Below, in pieces: positions 51,356-61,502 of a stretch of 64,000 bases of DNA; position 1 is the first letter of the stretch; each line of letters starts with the position of its first letter. The translations under genes were made by a program, and so were the position numbers. The DNA lies in the NCBI RefSeq assembly GCF_006540305.1, contig NZ_BJOR01000001.1, positions 1,302,001 through 1,366,000 of the forward strand. The letters run 5' to 3'. This stretch comes from Streptomyces sp. 6-11-2. Lineage in GTDB: Bacteria > Actinomycetota > Actinomycetes > Streptomycetales > Streptomycetaceae. The notes beneath the pieces were generated by a model, which made no database searches, was not told the DNA's origin, and saw only the letters and a program-made list of their open reading frames with translations.

Positions 51356-52102
51356 GTGATCTCCCAGCCTGTTCTCCTCGTCGTCGCCCACGGCAGCCGC
51401 GATCCGCGCCATGCCGCGACCGTGCACGCCCTGGTCCGCCGGGTCCGGGCGCTGCGCCCCGGGCTGCGCGTGGAGACGGCCTTCCTGGACTTCACCATTC
51501 CGTCCGTGCCGGGCGTGCTGGAGTCCCTGGCGGCCGACGGGATGCGGGACGTCGTGGCGCTGCCGCTGCTGCTGACCCGCGCCTTCCACGCCAAGGCGGA
51601 CATCCCCTCGGTGCTGCGCCGGGCGCCGTCGCGGCTGCGGATCCGGCAGGCGGAGGTCCTCGGCCCCTCACCGCTGCTGACGGACGCCCTGGAACGCCGT
51701 CTGTACGAGGCGGGTCTCGACCCCGCCGACAAGTCCTCGACCGGGGTCGTGCTGGCCTCGGCGGGGTCCTCCGACCCGGAGGCGATCGCAGTGATCGCAG
51801 AAATCGCGCGGGAGTGGCGGCACACCGGCTGGTGCGCCGTGCGGCCTGCGTTCGCCTCCGCATCCCTGCCCCGCACCGAGGACGCGGTGCGGGAACTGCG
51901 GGAGATGGGCTGCGCCGAGGTCGCGGTCGCGCCGTACGTGCTGGCACCGGGTTTCCTGCCGGACCGCATCGCTCGGGGCGCGGCCGAGGCCGGGGCCGAC
52001 GTGCTGGCCGGGGTGCTCGGCCCGGCGCCGGAGGTGGCCCGGGTCCTGCTGGAGCGCTACGACGCCGCCCGGCTGCCGCTGTCCGCGGCCCTGGGAGCCT
52101 GA
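51356..52102 (+). CDS. Sirohydrochlorin ferrochelatase (CbiX/SirB-type)
   Basis: This 248-residue protein has two related halves, the first with LLVVAHGSRDPRHAATV (metal-binding His) and ALPLLLTRAFHAKADIP, the second with VVLASAGSSDPEAI and APYVLAPGFLPDRI. It inserts Fe into sirohydrochlorin to make siroheme for the sulfite reductase at the operon start. The GTG lies 6 bp after the permease. Confidence 0.93.
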   Translation: MISQPVLLVVAHGSRDPRHAATVHALVRRVRALRPGLRVETAFLDFTIPSVPGVLESLAADGMRDVVALPLLLTRAFHAKADIPSVLRRAPSRLRIRQAEVLGPSPLLTDALERRLYEAGLDPADKSSTGVVLASAGSSDPEAIAVIAEIAREWRHTGWCAVRPAFASASLPRTEDAVRELREMGCAEVAVAPYVLAPGFLPDRIARGAAEAGADVLAGVLGPAPEVARVLLERYDAARLPLSAALGA

Positions 52103-52333
52103 CGGGCGGGCGCCCGTTCCGGCCGCGGCCCGGCACTCCCCCGTGGTGCCGGTCCGCGGACGGTCCGACCACCGGCCGCCGTTGATCGGCGAGCGGTGGT
52201 GTCGTTCAGTTCAGCGTGCGGCGGTGCGCAAGTGTCACTGCCGTACGACGGGCGGGGATCCGAATGTGGATCTTCCAGCCCAAGCCGTGCGCCGAGGGAT
52301 GCGCGTCCGGTGCACGGCCCGGTCGGTCGCGGC

Positions 52334-52951
52334 TCAGTCGAAGCGGAGTGATCCGGTGCGGGTCCGCTTGAGCTCGAAAAAGTCCGGCCGGGTCGCCAGG
52401 ACCCGGAAGGCGTCGAACAGTTCGGCCGCCTCGGCCCCGCGCGGGATGGCCCGCAGCACCGGGCCGAACCACACCGTTCCGTCCACATGAATGGTGGGCG
52501 TGCCCACATACACGCCCGTGTCCGGCTCGGCGCCTGCCTCGTGACTGCGCCGTACCGCCTCGTCGTAGGACGGGTCGTGGGCGGCCGCCGCGAGGTCCTG
52601 GTCGAGTCCGAGTTCGGCCAGGGACGCCGCGACCACGGAGTCGAAGTCCTCCTCCCCGCGCTCGTGGATGCGGACGCCGAACGCGGTGTACAGGTCCCGC
52701 AGCGCCTTCTCGCCGTGCCGCTCGGCGGCGGCCACCGCGACGCGCACCGGGCCGATCGACTTGTCGACCAGTTCCCGGTACCAGTCGGGCAGTTCGTTGC
52801 CGGTGTTGTGCAGGTACAGGCTCATGACGCGGAACCCGAGGTCGAGCGGACGCTCGCGTTCCACCTCCAGCAGCCAGCGGGAGGTGATCCAGGCGAAGGG
52901 GCAGGCGGGGTCGAAGAAGAAGTCGACGCGGGTCGGCGAGTCAGGGGTCAT
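52334..52951 (-). CDS. DsbA-family (mycothiol-dependent nitroreductase-like) protein
   Basis: This 205-residue thioredoxin-fold protein has active-site segment FDPACPFAW (CPFA: one Cys, no resolving Cys), a helical insertion, and cis-Pro strand [10 protein letters not shown]. It resembles Rv2466c-type mycothiol-linked proteins or HCCA isomerase/GST-kappa relatives. The single Cys suggests thiol transfer rather than disulfide exchange. Confidence 0.88.
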   Translation of the reverse strand: MTPDSPTRVDFFFDPACPFAWITSRWLLEVERERPLDLGFRVMSLYLHNTGNELPDWYRELVDKSIGPVRVAVAAAERHGEKALRDLYTAFGVRIHERGEEDFDSVVAASLAELGLDQDLAAAAHDPSYDEAVRRSHEAGAEPDTGVYVGTPTIHVDGTVWFGPVLRAIPRGAEAAELFDAFRVLATRPDFFELKRTRTGSLRFD

Positions 52952-52994
52952 GCCGTCGACGCTAGTGCGCGATTGGCACAGGATCGCGGTCCAA

Positions 52995-54086
52995 TCAGGA
53001 GGTCTTTTCGTGGGCCACCTGGCCCGCCGGGTCCACCGGGTCCAGCGCGTCCGTCCGGCCCGCCCACCCCCCTCGGTCCGCCGGATCCACCGCGTCCGCC
53101 AGCCGCACCAGTTCCGCCGGCGGCAGCGAGCCGGGCGCCCGGCGCTCTCGCGCGAAGGTGCCGGCCAGGTGCTGGAGCAGTTCGTTCAGCGGTGCCGGTA
53201 CGCCGTGCAACCGGCCCAGGAGCACGATCTCCCCGTTGAGGTGGTCTGCCTCGATGGAGCCGGTACCGCGCACGAGGGACTGCCAGGAGGAGCCGCCGCC
53301 GCGCGGGGCGCCGGGCAGCGGCACCAGGGTGATCTTGTCGCCGCGGACTTTCTGCTGCTCCTCGGCGCTCGCCCACGGGATGCCGGCGGCGGCGAGCACC
53401 GCCTCGCCCTCGGCGCGCACCCTCGCGTACAGGGCCCGCGTCTCCTCGTTGTCCAGCGGGCCGCTGACCGCCTCGATCGCGTTGGCGAGGTTGCCGAGCA
53501 GCTTGGCGTACTGCCAGCGGCTCACGTCCGGCACGACCGGCGCCTCGAAGCGCGCCGACTCCAGGTCGGCGGAGACACGCCGCAGGGTGTCGTCGGTGCC
53601 GCGCGGGTAGCGGCCCAGGTGCAGCAGGCCGGTGAGCGGGGTGCCGGCGGCCGAGACGGCACCGGGTTCGACGTGGGTCGCGGGCAGCCAGACGCAGACG
53701 CCGTACACGTGCCGGAAGCGGCGCAGGGCGAGCCGCTGTCCCTCCACCCCGTTCTGCGCGCACAGCAGCGGCAGCGTCCGCTCGGCCGTGCCGCCGCCCG
53801 CGACCGGCGCCGGGCCCCAGACCGCCAGCGCCGCCTCGGTGTCCTGTGTCTTGACGGCAAGCACGAGCACGTCGTCGGCGCGCAGTTCGCCGAGCGCCTC
53901 GGGCCCGTCCACGGCGGGCAGCCGGTACGTCAGCTCGCCCTCCGGCACCGTCAGCCGCAGCCCGCCCTCCCGCAGCGCCGCGAGGTGCGCTCCGCGCGCG
54001 ACCAGCACGACCTCGCGCCCGCTCTGAGCCAGCCGCCCCCCGATGGCGCCGCCGACCGCCCCTGCCCCGATGATGATGTAGCGCAT
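52995..54086 (-). CDS. Ketopantoate reductase-family protein (PanE/ApbA type)
   Basis: This 363-residue protein has the NADP Rossmann motif [35 protein letters not shown] and LCAQNGVEG, and helical dimer/substrate domain [19 protein letters not shown]. Longer than E. coli PanE, with a Pro/Asp-rich tail. It may reduce 2-dehydropantoate or another 2-keto acid. Divergent from the aldo/keto reductase gene. Confidence 0.88.
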   Translation of the reverse strand: MRYIIIGAGAVGGAIGGRLAQSGREVVLVARGAHLAALREGGLRLTVPEGELTYRLPAVDGPEALGELRADDVLVLAVKTQDTEAALAVWGPAPVAGGGTAERTLPLLCAQNGVEGQRLALRRFRHVYGVCVWLPATHVEPGAVSAAGTPLTGLLHLGRYPRGTDDTLRRVSADLESARFEAPVVPDVSRWQYAKLLGNLANAIEAVSGPLDNEETRALYARVRAEGEAVLAAAGIPWASAEEQQKVRGDKITLVPLPGAPRGGGSSWQSLVRGTGSIEADHLNGEIVLLGRLHGVPAPLNELLQHLAGTFARERRAPGSLPPAELVRLADAVDPADRGGWAGRTDALDPVDPAGQVAHEKTS

Positions 54087-54141
54087 GGGACGAGCCTCCC
54101 ACAGCCATCCGTACGCTTCACCGGACGACCGAGGAGACCCT

Positions 54142-54981
54142 GTGATCCCGGAGATGTTCACGCTCGGCGGCGACCTGCCCGTGCGGCGCCTCGGCTACGG
54201 CACCGCGCAGCTCACCGGGCCCGGCTACTGGGGCCCGCGCGGCGACGCCCGGGACGCGGTGGCCGTGCTGCGGCGGGCGGTCGAGCGCGGGGTGACCCTG
54301 ATCGACACCGCGGACAACTACGGGCCGTGCGTCGCCGAGGAACTGGTGGCCGAGGCCCTGCACCCCTACCCCGAGGACCTGGTGATCGCCACCAAGGGCG
54401 GGGTGGTCCGCACCAGCGACAGCGCCTGGCACGTCGACGGGCGGCCGGAGGCACTGCGGGCGATGTGCGAGGCGAGCCTGCGCCGGCTGCGGCTGGAGCG
54501 GATCGACCTGTACCAGCTGCACCGGCTCGATCCCTCCGTGCCGATGGCCGAACAGCTCGGCGCGCTCGACGAGTTGCGCAAGGAGGGCAAGATCCGCCAC
54601 ATCGGCCTGGACACCGTCTCCGCCGAACAGCTCGCCGCGGCACTGGAGTCGACCTCCATCGCCTCCGTCCAGAACCGCCACAACCTCCTCGACCGCGCGT
54701 CCGAGCCGCTGCTGGAGCTGTGCGAGGAGCGCGGGATCGCGTTCCTGCCGTGGTTCCCGCTGGGCAACGGCACGTTGACCGGGCACCCGGAGTGCGCCCG
54801 GGTCGCCGCCGCGCACGGCACCACACCGGGGCAGGTGGCCCTGGCGTGGCTGCTGCACCGCTCCCCCGTGCTCTGCCCGACACCGGGCACGGGCACGCTC
54901 GCGCACCTGGAGGAGAACCTGGACGCGGGCGGCGTGTCCCTCCGCGCCGCCGAGCTGTCCCTGCTGGCCGCTCTCGGGTGA
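54142..54981 (+). CDS. Aldo/keto reductase
   Basis: This 279-residue TIM-barrel protein has the catalytic set Asp/Tyr in LIDTADNYGP, Lys in IATKGG and His in LYQLHRLDP, and NADPH segment PTPGTGTLAHLEENLDA. GTG 54142 has GAGGAG at ~7 nt; ATG 54154 is an alternative. Substrate unknown. Confidence 0.93.
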   Translation: MIPEMFTLGGDLPVRRLGYGTAQLTGPGYWGPRGDARDAVAVLRRAVERGVTLIDTADNYGPCVAEELVAEALHPYPEDLVIATKGGVVRTSDSAWHVDGRPEALRAMCEASLRRLRLERIDLYQLHRLDPSVPMAEQLGALDELRKEGKIRHIGLDTVSAEQLAAALESTSIASVQNRHNLLDRASEPLLELCEERGIAFLPWFPLGNGTLTGHPECARVAAAHGTTPGQVALAWLLHRSPVLCPTPGTGTLAHLEENLDAGGVSLRAAELSLLAALG

Positions 54982-55020
54982 GCGCGCCCGCCCCGATCGC
55001 GTCGATCGCGTCCGCCCGGG

Positions 55021-55569
55021 TCAGGCGTCCGGGGCGGTCAGCTCGACGAGTTTGAGCACCGTGTTCCAGTTCCGGCTGGTGGCGATCAGGCCCTTGTTCA
55101 GCCGCTTTCTGGACAGGTGCTCGGCGAGCCTGGAACGGCCGAGCCCGTCCGGCGCGTACAGGTACAGGGCCCGGTCGCCGAGGCGGAACTCCTCGGGCAG
55201 GTACGCGTCCCGGTCGATCTCCGCGTAGCGCTCCGCCTCGACGGGCGCGGAGAAATAGGTCACGTGCAGCTGTCGGCCCTCCAGTTCCGCGGCCGGGAAC
55301 GGGCAGGCCTCGGCGACCGCCCGCAGATAGGCGTGGTCGCGCACGATCACGTCCACCGGGAAGCCGAACCGCTTCTCCAGCGCCGCCGTGAACTCCGCGG
55401 CCAGCGACTCCTCGTCGCCGTGACCGGCGGCGAAGACGGCCTGGCCGCTCTGGAGATGTGTGCGCACGCGGGTGTGGCCGAGCTCCGCAACCAGGGTGCG
55501 CAGCTCGGCCATCGGGACCTTCTTGGCGCCCACGTTGATTCCGCGCAGCAGCGCGGCGTACGTCGTCAT
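55021..55569 (-). CDS. DUF1697 protein
   Basis: This 182-residue protein begins MTTYAALLRGINVGAKKVPMAEL and includes LQSGQAVFAAG and TSRNWNTVLKLVEL, all DUF1697 signatures. Biochemical role unknown. ATG 55569 chosen by family start. Confidence 0.95.
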   Translation of the reverse strand: MTTYAALLRGINVGAKKVPMAELRTLVAELGHTRVRTHLQSGQAVFAAGHGDEESLAAEFTAALEKRFGFPVDVIVRDHAYLRAVAEACPFPAAELEGRQLHVTYFSAPVEAERYAEIDRDAYLPEEFRLGDRALYLYAPDGLGRSRLAEHLSRKRLNKGLIATSRNWNTVLKLVELTAPDA

Positions 55570-55828
55570 CCGCCCACGATAGAGCGGTCGGCGGAACGGG
55601 CACCCTGATCCGCGCCCCCGAGAAGCCGGGATAGGTGTAGGGGGTCGGCGTACTCCCCAGTGCGGAGGAAGCGGGGTCCGGCAGGAGGAGCCCCGGCGGG
55701 CGCACTTCACCGGTCAGCACGACGAGCGGGGCATCCCCCCGCCCCTACCTTCGATGCGGAGGGCGACGGCAGGGGGCCGTCGCCGCGCACGAGGTCCGCA
55801 GGGCCTTTCACGAAGGGGCAAGCCCGTC

Positions 55829-58081
55829 ATGGTCAACGGAGAGACACGGGTGCGGGGCCTCGCCGCGCGGGCCGGCGGCTGGAGCGCCCGGCATCGATGG
55901 GCTGCCGTCGGTGTCTGGGTGCTGTTCGTCGTCCTGGCGATGGGGCTCGGTTCGGCGGCCGGCCGGCTGGACGTCAAGGAGAGCGACCAGCTCAAGGGCG
56001 AGACACACACCGCGGCGAAGATCATCGAGGACGCGGGGATCAAGGAACCGGCGAGCGAGACCGTCCTGATCCAGGCGAAGGACGACTCCGGCAAGGCCAC
56101 GGACGCCGGCTTCCGGGCGGCCGTCGGCGACGTGATCACGGCCGTCGAGGGAACCGGTCTGGTCACGGACGTGACCTCGCCGTACGACACGAGGACCATC
56201 TCCGGGGACGGCCGCAGCGCGCTGGTGCAGTTCGCGCTGCGCGGCGAGGCGGACACCGCGGGCGAGCGGGTGGAGCCGGTGCTCCAGGCCGTGGCGAACG
56301 TCCAGAAGGACCACTCCTCGCTGCGGATCGAGGAGATCGGCGGCGCCAGCATGCAGAAGCAGTACTCCGACGCCTTCGGGGACGACTTCAAGCAGGCCGA
56401 GTTCTCCGCCGTGCCCGTGGCCCTCGGCATTCTGCTGATCGCCTTCGGCGCGCTGGTGGCCGCGCTGCTTCCGGTGGCGCTGGCGATCACCGCGATCATG
56501 GCGACGATGGGCCTGATGGGCATCGTCAGCCATCTTCAGCCGATGAGCGACACCGCCAACTCCGTGATGCTGCTGGTCGGCATGGCGGTCGGCGTCGACT
56601 ACTGCCTGTTCTACCTGCGCCGCGAGCGCGAGGAGCGGGAGGCCGGGCGGGATCCGGGGACCGCGCTGCGCATCGCCGCCGCGACCAGCGGGCGCGCGAT
56701 CATCGTCTCCGGCGTCACGGTGTGCGTGGCGATGGCGGGCATGCTGTTCACCGGGGTCGCCGAGTTCGAGGCGATGGGCCTGGCCTCGCTGATGGTGGTG
56801 GCCGTCGCCATGGTGGGCTCGGTGACCGTGCTGCCGGCGCTGCTGTCGCTGCTGGGCGAGCGGGTCGAGAAGGGGCGTATGCCGTTCCTGCGGCGCGGAC
56901 GGCGCGGCAACGGGGAGAGCAGGTTCTGGACGGCCGTGCTGCGGCGTGTGCTGGCCCGGCCCGTGGTGTCGGCCGCGGTGGCCGCGGGCGCGCTGCTCGC
57001 CGTCGCGGCTCCGGCACTGGGCATGAAGACCTCGCAGCTCACGCTGGACCAGGAGTTCGGCGACTCGCTGCCCATCGTGCAGACCTACAAGCGGCTCAAC
57101 GAGGCCTTCCCCGGCGGCTCCCAGCCCGCCCAGGTGGTCGTGAAGGCCGAGAACGTCAACGCCCCCGAGGTGCGGCAGGCGTTGACCGCGTTCAAGGAGC
57201 GGGCCATCGCCTCGGGCGCCTCGCGCGGCCCGGTCGACATCAGGCTGCACGAGGACCGGAACGTCGCCCTCGTCTCCGTCCCGCTGGTCGGCGGCTCGGA
57301 CCTCGACAAGGCGGGCAGGAGCCTGGAGAAGCTGCGTGACGAGGTGCGGCCCGCCACGCTGGGCAAGGTCGACGGCCTCCAGGCGCCGATCACCGGCCAG
57401 GTCGCCGGCTCGCACGACTTCAACGCCCAGCTCGTCGGCTCCGTCGTGCCGGTCTTCGTCTTCGTCGTGGTCTTCGCCTTCCTGCTGATGCTGCTGTCGT
57501 TCCGCTCGCTGACCGTCGCGATCACCTCGATCGTGCTGAACCTGCTGTCCGTGGGCGCCGCCTACGGCATCCTCGTCGCGGTCTTCCAGCACGGCTGGGG
57601 CGCGTCCCTGGTGGGCGCCCACGGCGTCGGCGCGATCGTCACCTGGCTGCCGCTGTTCCTGTTCGTGATCCTGTTCGGCCTGTCGATGGACTACCACGTC
57701 TTCGTGGTCTCCCGGATCCGTGAGGCGCGGCTGCGCGGCCGGAGCACGAAGGACGCCATCCAGCACGGTGTGGTCACCACGGCGGGTGTCGTCACCAGCG
57801 CCGCGGTCATCATGGTCGCCGTGTTCGCGATCTTCGGGACGCTGTCCATGCAGTCCATGAAGCAGATGGGCGTGGGCCTGGCGGCCGCGGTGCTCATCGA
57901 CGCCACGGTCATCCGCGGTGTGCTGCTGCCCGCCGTGATGTCCCTGCTGGGCGAACGCAACTGGTACCTGCCCAAGTGGCTGCACCGCCTGCCGGACCTC
58001 ACCCACGACGAGACCCCGGAGGCGGTCGCGGCCCAGCCCGCCCCTCCTGCTCCGAGCAAGGGCGAGCCACTGGGAGTGTGA
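55829..58081 (+). CDS. MMPL-family RND-type transporter
   Basis: This 750-residue protein has ~12 membrane helices in two halves, each after a large extracytoplasmic loop, with family markers NSVMLLVGMAVGVDYCLFYLRREREE and LFGLSMDYHVFVVSRIREARLRGRSTKDA; both carry the proton-relay Asp-Tyr pair. It exports lipids or small molecules by proton motive force; cargo unknown. GAAGGGG precedes ATG 55829. A small hairpin (55763-55783) lies in the leader. No partner regulator is adjacent. Confidence 0.95.
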   Translation: MVNGETRVRGLAARAGGWSARHRWAAVGVWVLFVVLAMGLGSAAGRLDVKESDQLKGETHTAAKIIEDAGIKEPASETVLIQAKDDSGKATDAGFRAAVGDVITAVEGTGLVTDVTSPYDTRTISGDGRSALVQFALRGEADTAGERVEPVLQAVANVQKDHSSLRIEEIGGASMQKQYSDAFGDDFKQAEFSAVPVALGILLIAFGALVAALLPVALAITAIMATMGLMGIVSHLQPMSDTANSVMLLVGMAVGVDYCLFYLRREREEREAGRDPGTALRIAAATSGRAIIVSGVTVCVAMAGMLFTGVAEFEAMGLASLMVVAVAMVGSVTVLPALLSLLGERVEKGRMPFLRRGRRGNGESRFWTAVLRRVLARPVVSAAVAAGALLAVAAPALGMKTSQLTLDQEFGDSLPIVQTYKRLNEAFPGGSQPAQVVVKAENVNAPEVRQALTAFKERAIASGASRGPVDIRLHEDRNVALVSVPLVGGSDLDKAGRSLEKLRDEVRPATLGKVDGLQAPITGQVAGSHDFNAQLVGSVVPVFVFVVVFAFLLMLLSFRSLTVAITSIVLNLLSVGAAYGILVAVFQHGWGASLVGAHGVGAIVTWLPLFLFVILFGLSMDYHVFVVSRIREARLRGRSTKDAIQHGVVTTAGVVTSAAVIMVAVFAIFGTLSMQSMKQMGVGLAAAVLIDATVIRGVLLPAVMSLLGERNWYLPKWLHRLPDLTHDETPEAVAAQPAPPAPSKGEPLGV

Positions 58082-58101
58082 GCCTCAGCGGGCGGCGCGT
58101 G

Positions 58102-59304
58102 TCACCTTCTCCCGGCGGGCAGTTCGGCCTCGATGAGGTCGGCCGCCCGCCGGGTGCCTCCTTCCTGGGCCATGGCGGCCTGGACGTCCTTCAGCCGCCG
58201 CGCCACCTCGGGGTCGCCGACGAGGGCGAGGGCGGTGGCACGCAGGGTCTCGGCGGTCGCCTCCTCCGTGGCGAGGCGGCGGGCCACGCCGAGGCCCTGG
58301 AGCATGTCCGCGTTGCCGAACTGGTCGACGGCCTGCGGTACGGCGATCATCGGCGTCCCGGTGGCCAGGCCCTCCTGGCTGCCCCCGGCCCCGGCATGCG
58401 TGACGAACAGGTCGGCCTGGCGCAGGATCGCCAACTGCGGTACCCAGGACCGCACTTCGACGTTCGCGGGAACGACGCCGAGTTCGTCCTGACGCACGTG
58501 CTTGCCGACCTGGAGCACCGTGTGCCAGCCCGGCAGCTCGCCGAAGGCCTCGACGCACTCGCGGTAGAAGGCGGGCTGTTTGGTGAAGGCGGAGCCGAGC
58601 GAGACGAGCACCACCTTCTCGGCCCCGGCGGGCCGCTCCCAGTCGCCCTGCGCCGAGCGGTCGCCCTGGCAGGCGCCGACGAAGCTGTGGACCTTCTCGT
58701 CGACCCGGTCGGCATGGGGTTGCAGCGCGCGGGGGATCAGGACGATCGAGCGGTCGGGGCGGCCGGCGAACGGGTCCGGGTGCTGGGTGATCCCGTTCTC
58801 CGCGAGCCACGCCTCGAAGCGGGCGTAGTAGGCACGGCCCCGCTCGGTCTTCCGGGGCTCGGCCCACAGCGGTTCGGCGACCTCCTCCTCGTAGCCCTCC
58901 CAGGCCACGAGGTTCGGCGAGAGGGAGATCGCGGGCACGCCCCAGCGGTGGGCGAGGACGCGGGCCGGGTAGGAGGTGATGTCGTGCAGGACGAGGTCCG
59001 GCTCGTCGCCCCGGTAGGCCTCGATCAGCTGGGGCAGGGCCTGGATCGCGTCGTTCAGGAACGGCTCGACGTTGTCGAGCAGGGTGCTTCCCCAGGCGGA
59101 GGGGTCGTCGTCGGGCGAGGGCAGCGTGGAGTTCCAGGGCCTCACCTCCGCGCCGGTCTCGGCGACCTTGTCCGCGAAGACGGGCGGGATGGCGTACGTC
59201 ACCCGGTGTCCGCGTGCGACGAGTTCCCGGATCACTTCGAGGCTCGGGTTCACGTGTCCGTGGGCGGCGACGGAGAACATGGCGATGTGGGTGCGAGTGG
59301 GCAT
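58102..59304 (-). CDS. Macrolide-type glycosyltransferase (MGT, GT1)
   Basis: This 400-residue GT-B protein starts [34 protein letters not shown] with the catalytic His and has the donor-sugar motif [42 protein letters not shown]. It probably transfers glucose from UDP-glucose to macrolides or other phenols, giving inactivation. The ATG at 59304 sits 16 bp downstream of a 17-bp palindrome (59320-59336) typical of TetR operators. Confidence 0.94.
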   Translation of the reverse strand: MPTRTHIAMFSVAAHGHVNPSLEVIRELVARGHRVTYAIPPVFADKVAETGAEVRPWNSTLPSPDDDPSAWGSTLLDNVEPFLNDAIQALPQLIEAYRGDEPDLVLHDITSYPARVLAHRWGVPAISLSPNLVAWEGYEEEVAEPLWAEPRKTERGRAYYARFEAWLAENGITQHPDPFAGRPDRSIVLIPRALQPHADRVDEKVHSFVGACQGDRSAQGDWERPAGAEKVVLVSLGSAFTKQPAFYRECVEAFGELPGWHTVLQVGKHVRQDELGVVPANVEVRSWVPQLAILRQADLFVTHAGAGGSQEGLATGTPMIAVPQAVDQFGNADMLQGLGVARRLATEEATAETLRATALALVGDPEVARRLKDVQAAMAQEGGTRRAADLIEAELPAGRR

Positions 59305-59319
59305 GTCCCGGACCCTAGG

Positions 59320-59336
59320 CGAGACGATACGTCTCG
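59320..59336. promoter_or_regulatory. TetR-type operator palindrome before glycosyltransferase
   Basis: CGAGACGATACGTCTCG is a near-perfect dyad (GAGACG-N3-CGTCTC) 16 bp upstream of the glycosyltransferase ATG. The pattern resembles Streptomyces TetR/AcrR sites, but no TetR gene lies nearby. The likely regulator is encoded elsewhere. Confidence 0.65.
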
Positions 59337-59486
59337 TGCAACGCGGTTTCGGCGCCTGCGGACGGATCGCACCGTCCGGGACACCGGACACCGGTCCCGA
59401 CCTGTGCGGATGCGACACTGACCCGGCGAAAAGGGCAGGGCTCCGGCGCGGTTGCCGGGGCCCGGACGAGGACACGGAGGCGGACG

Positions 59487-60350
59487 ATGGACGAGGCGCG
59501 GGCTCGGGAGGTACTGGCCGTGACGGGGGTGTTGCCCGGTCCGGCACGTGACGCGCAGCTGCTCGCCCTGGGCGAGAACGCGGTGTTCGCCGCCGGGGAC
59601 CTCGTCGTCAAGGTGGGCCGGGACGCCGAGCTGTGGGACCGGGCGCGGCGCGAGCTGCGGATCGCGCTGTGGCTGGCCGAGGCCGGTGTCCCCGCGGTGC
59701 GGGCCGCCGCCGCGGAGGCGATCCTCGCCGAGGGGCATCCGGTGACCGTATGGCACCGGCTGCCCGATCCGGTGCGGCCCGCCGAGCCGCGGGACCTCGC
59801 CGAACTGCTGCGCCTGGTCCACGCCCTGCCCGCCCCCGGCTTCGAGCTGCCGCGCCGCGAACTGCTCGGCGGAGTGGAACGCTGGCTGCGGCTCGCGGGC
59901 GACTCGATCGACCCGGCCGACGCGGCCTATCTGCGGGAGCGCCGCGACGGCTTCGCGGCGGCCGCCGCCGCGCTCACCCCGCAGCTGCCGCCGGGCCCGA
60001 TCCACGGCGACGCGCTGCCGCGCAATGTGCACATCGGTCCGGACGGGCCGGTCCTGGTCGACCTGGAGACCTTCTCCTCCGACCTGCGCGAGCACGATCT
60101 GGTGGTCATGGCCCTGTCCCGGGACCGCTACGGCCTGCCCGCCGAGGCGTACGACGCCTTCACCGGGACGTACGGCTGGGACGTACGCGAGTGGGAGGGC
60201 TGCCCGGTGCTGCGCGGCGCCCGCGAGACGGCCAGCTGCGCCTGGGTCGCCCAGCACGCCCCCAGCAACCCCAAGGCACTGGCCGAGTTCGAGCGCCGGG
60301 TGGCGTCCCTGCGGGACGGCGACACCACCGTGCGCTGGTACCCGTTCTGA
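59487..60350 (+). CDS. Aminoglycoside phosphotransferase (APH)-family protein
   Basis: This 287-residue kinase-like protein has nucleotide-binding LVVKVGRD, the catalytic segment [13 protein letters not shown] (H-G-D-x-x-x-x-N; Asp base) and the metal Asp in [10 protein letters not shown]. Family members phosphorylate aminoglycosides, macrolides or metabolites; the substrate is not readable. Divergent from the glycosyltransferase, together a possible resistance pair. Confidence 0.9.
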   Translation: MDEARAREVLAVTGVLPGPARDAQLLALGENAVFAAGDLVVKVGRDAELWDRARRELRIALWLAEAGVPAVRAAAAEAILAEGHPVTVWHRLPDPVRPAEPRDLAELLRLVHALPAPGFELPRRELLGGVERWLRLAGDSIDPADAAYLRERRDGFAAAAAALTPQLPPGPIHGDALPRNVHIGPDGPVLVDLETFSSDLREHDLVVMALSRDRYGLPAEAYDAFTGTYGWDVREWEGCPVLRGARETASCAWVAQHAPSNPKALAEFERRVASLRDGDTTVRWYPF

Positions 60351-60406
60351 CCTTTCCTCCCCGGCTCGGGATCCGTCGCCGAAGCGGCAGCAGCGGCCGG
60401 CGCGGG

Positions 60407-60645
60407 ACGAGCGGAAACCCGTCCGCGGGCACGACGACCGTGGCCGACCAGGCAAGCCGACCGCGCCGAACCGGAGCCGCCCCGCGGGCCCGACGAACAC
60501 GGCCGAACCGGCAGGTCGGCCGCCCGGACCGCACCCCTCGGCAACCGTGACCGGACCGGCAGCCGGACCGGCAGGCCCGCCGCGACGAGCGGAAGCCGCC
60601 CCGCGGGCCCGACGAGCGTGACCGGAACGGCGAAGCCCGCCACTC
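60407..60645. repeat. Degenerate ~59-bp tandem repeats
   Basis: About four units occupy the 320-bp gap between the APH and exonuclease genes. The landmark cgcgggc occurs at ~60425, ~60484 and ~60602 (59 and 118 bp apart), with a weaker unit between. Units share accggag/cccgcgggcccgacga and ccg(g/a)accggcag segments. No gene was seen in this gap. Confidence 0.75.
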
Positions 60646-60670
60646 GGGCCGCGCCCCCGGCGCCCGGGGC

Positions 60671-61393
60671 TCAGATCGTCTCGCCCGCCGGTTGCCGCAA
60701 CGGCCATGCGCCGTCGATCACCGCGTCCGGGTCGCCCTTGCGGCGCAGGAAGTCCTGGAAGTCCGCCGCCCAGGCGGCGTGCCACTCGATCTGGCGGCGG
60801 TGCAGCTCCGCCGGGCCGAGGGCCGCGACCTTGGAGTGGCGGCCGGCTATCGCGGCGGCCAGCCGGGCCGCCGCGAGGGCGTCGGCCGAGGCGTCGTGGG
60901 CGGCGTCCAGGACGACGCCGTACTCCGCACAGACCGCCTCCAGGGTGCGCTTGCCCGGGCGGTAGCGGTCGGCCCAGCGGTCGATGGTGTACGGGTCGAC
61001 GACCGGGCCCGGCTCCGCTCCGCCCAGGCGGTCGCTCAGGGACGGCAGTCCGTACCGGCGCAGTTCGGCGGAGAGCAGGGTCAGGTCGAAGGCCGCGTTG
61101 TACGCCACGACCGGCACGCCCGTCTTCCAGTAACCGGTCAGGACGTCCGCGATGGCCTCCGCGACCCGGTCGGCCGGCTCGCCCTCGGCGGCCGCGCGTT
61201 CGTTGCTGATCCCGTGCACCGCCACCGCATCCGCCGGGATCTCCACGCCGGGATCCGCCAGCCACTCCCGGCGACCCGCCGGCTCCCCTCCCCTGACCTC
61301 GATCACGGCCCCGGTGACGATGCGCGCCTCGCGCGGATCCGTCCCGGTCGTCTCCAGGTCGAAGCCGATCAGCAGCTCCCGGTGCCAGCCCAT
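60671..61393 (-). CDS. 3'-5' exonuclease (DnaQ-like, DEDDh)
   Basis: This 240-residue protein has ExoI IGFDLETTGTDP (Asp12, Glu14), ExoII AYNAAFDLTLL, and ExoIII HDASADALAAARLA with His, the DEDDh set. Single-domain DnaQ-type enzymes of Streptomyces act in repair or RNA trimming; the exact substrate is unclear. Confidence 0.93.
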   Translation of the reverse strand: MGWHRELLIGFDLETTGTDPREARIVTGAVIEVRGGEPAGRREWLADPGVEIPADAVAVHGISNERAAAEGEPADRVAEAIADVLTGYWKTGVPVVAYNAAFDLTLLSAELRRYGLPSLSDRLGGAEPGPVVDPYTIDRWADRYRPGKRTLEAVCAEYGVVLDAAHDASADALAAARLAAAIAGRHSKVAALGPAELHRRQIEWHAAWAADFQDFLRRKGDPDAVIDGAWPLRQPAGETI

Positions 61394-61502
61394 GGCGGCC
61401 CCCCTTCTCGGTGGTGCGTTCCCCCAGTGGCCTCCACGATCGCACGCGCCACTGACAATCCGAGGACCACGTTCCGCTTTGCGCCCGGGGACTGAGGGCG
61501 TT

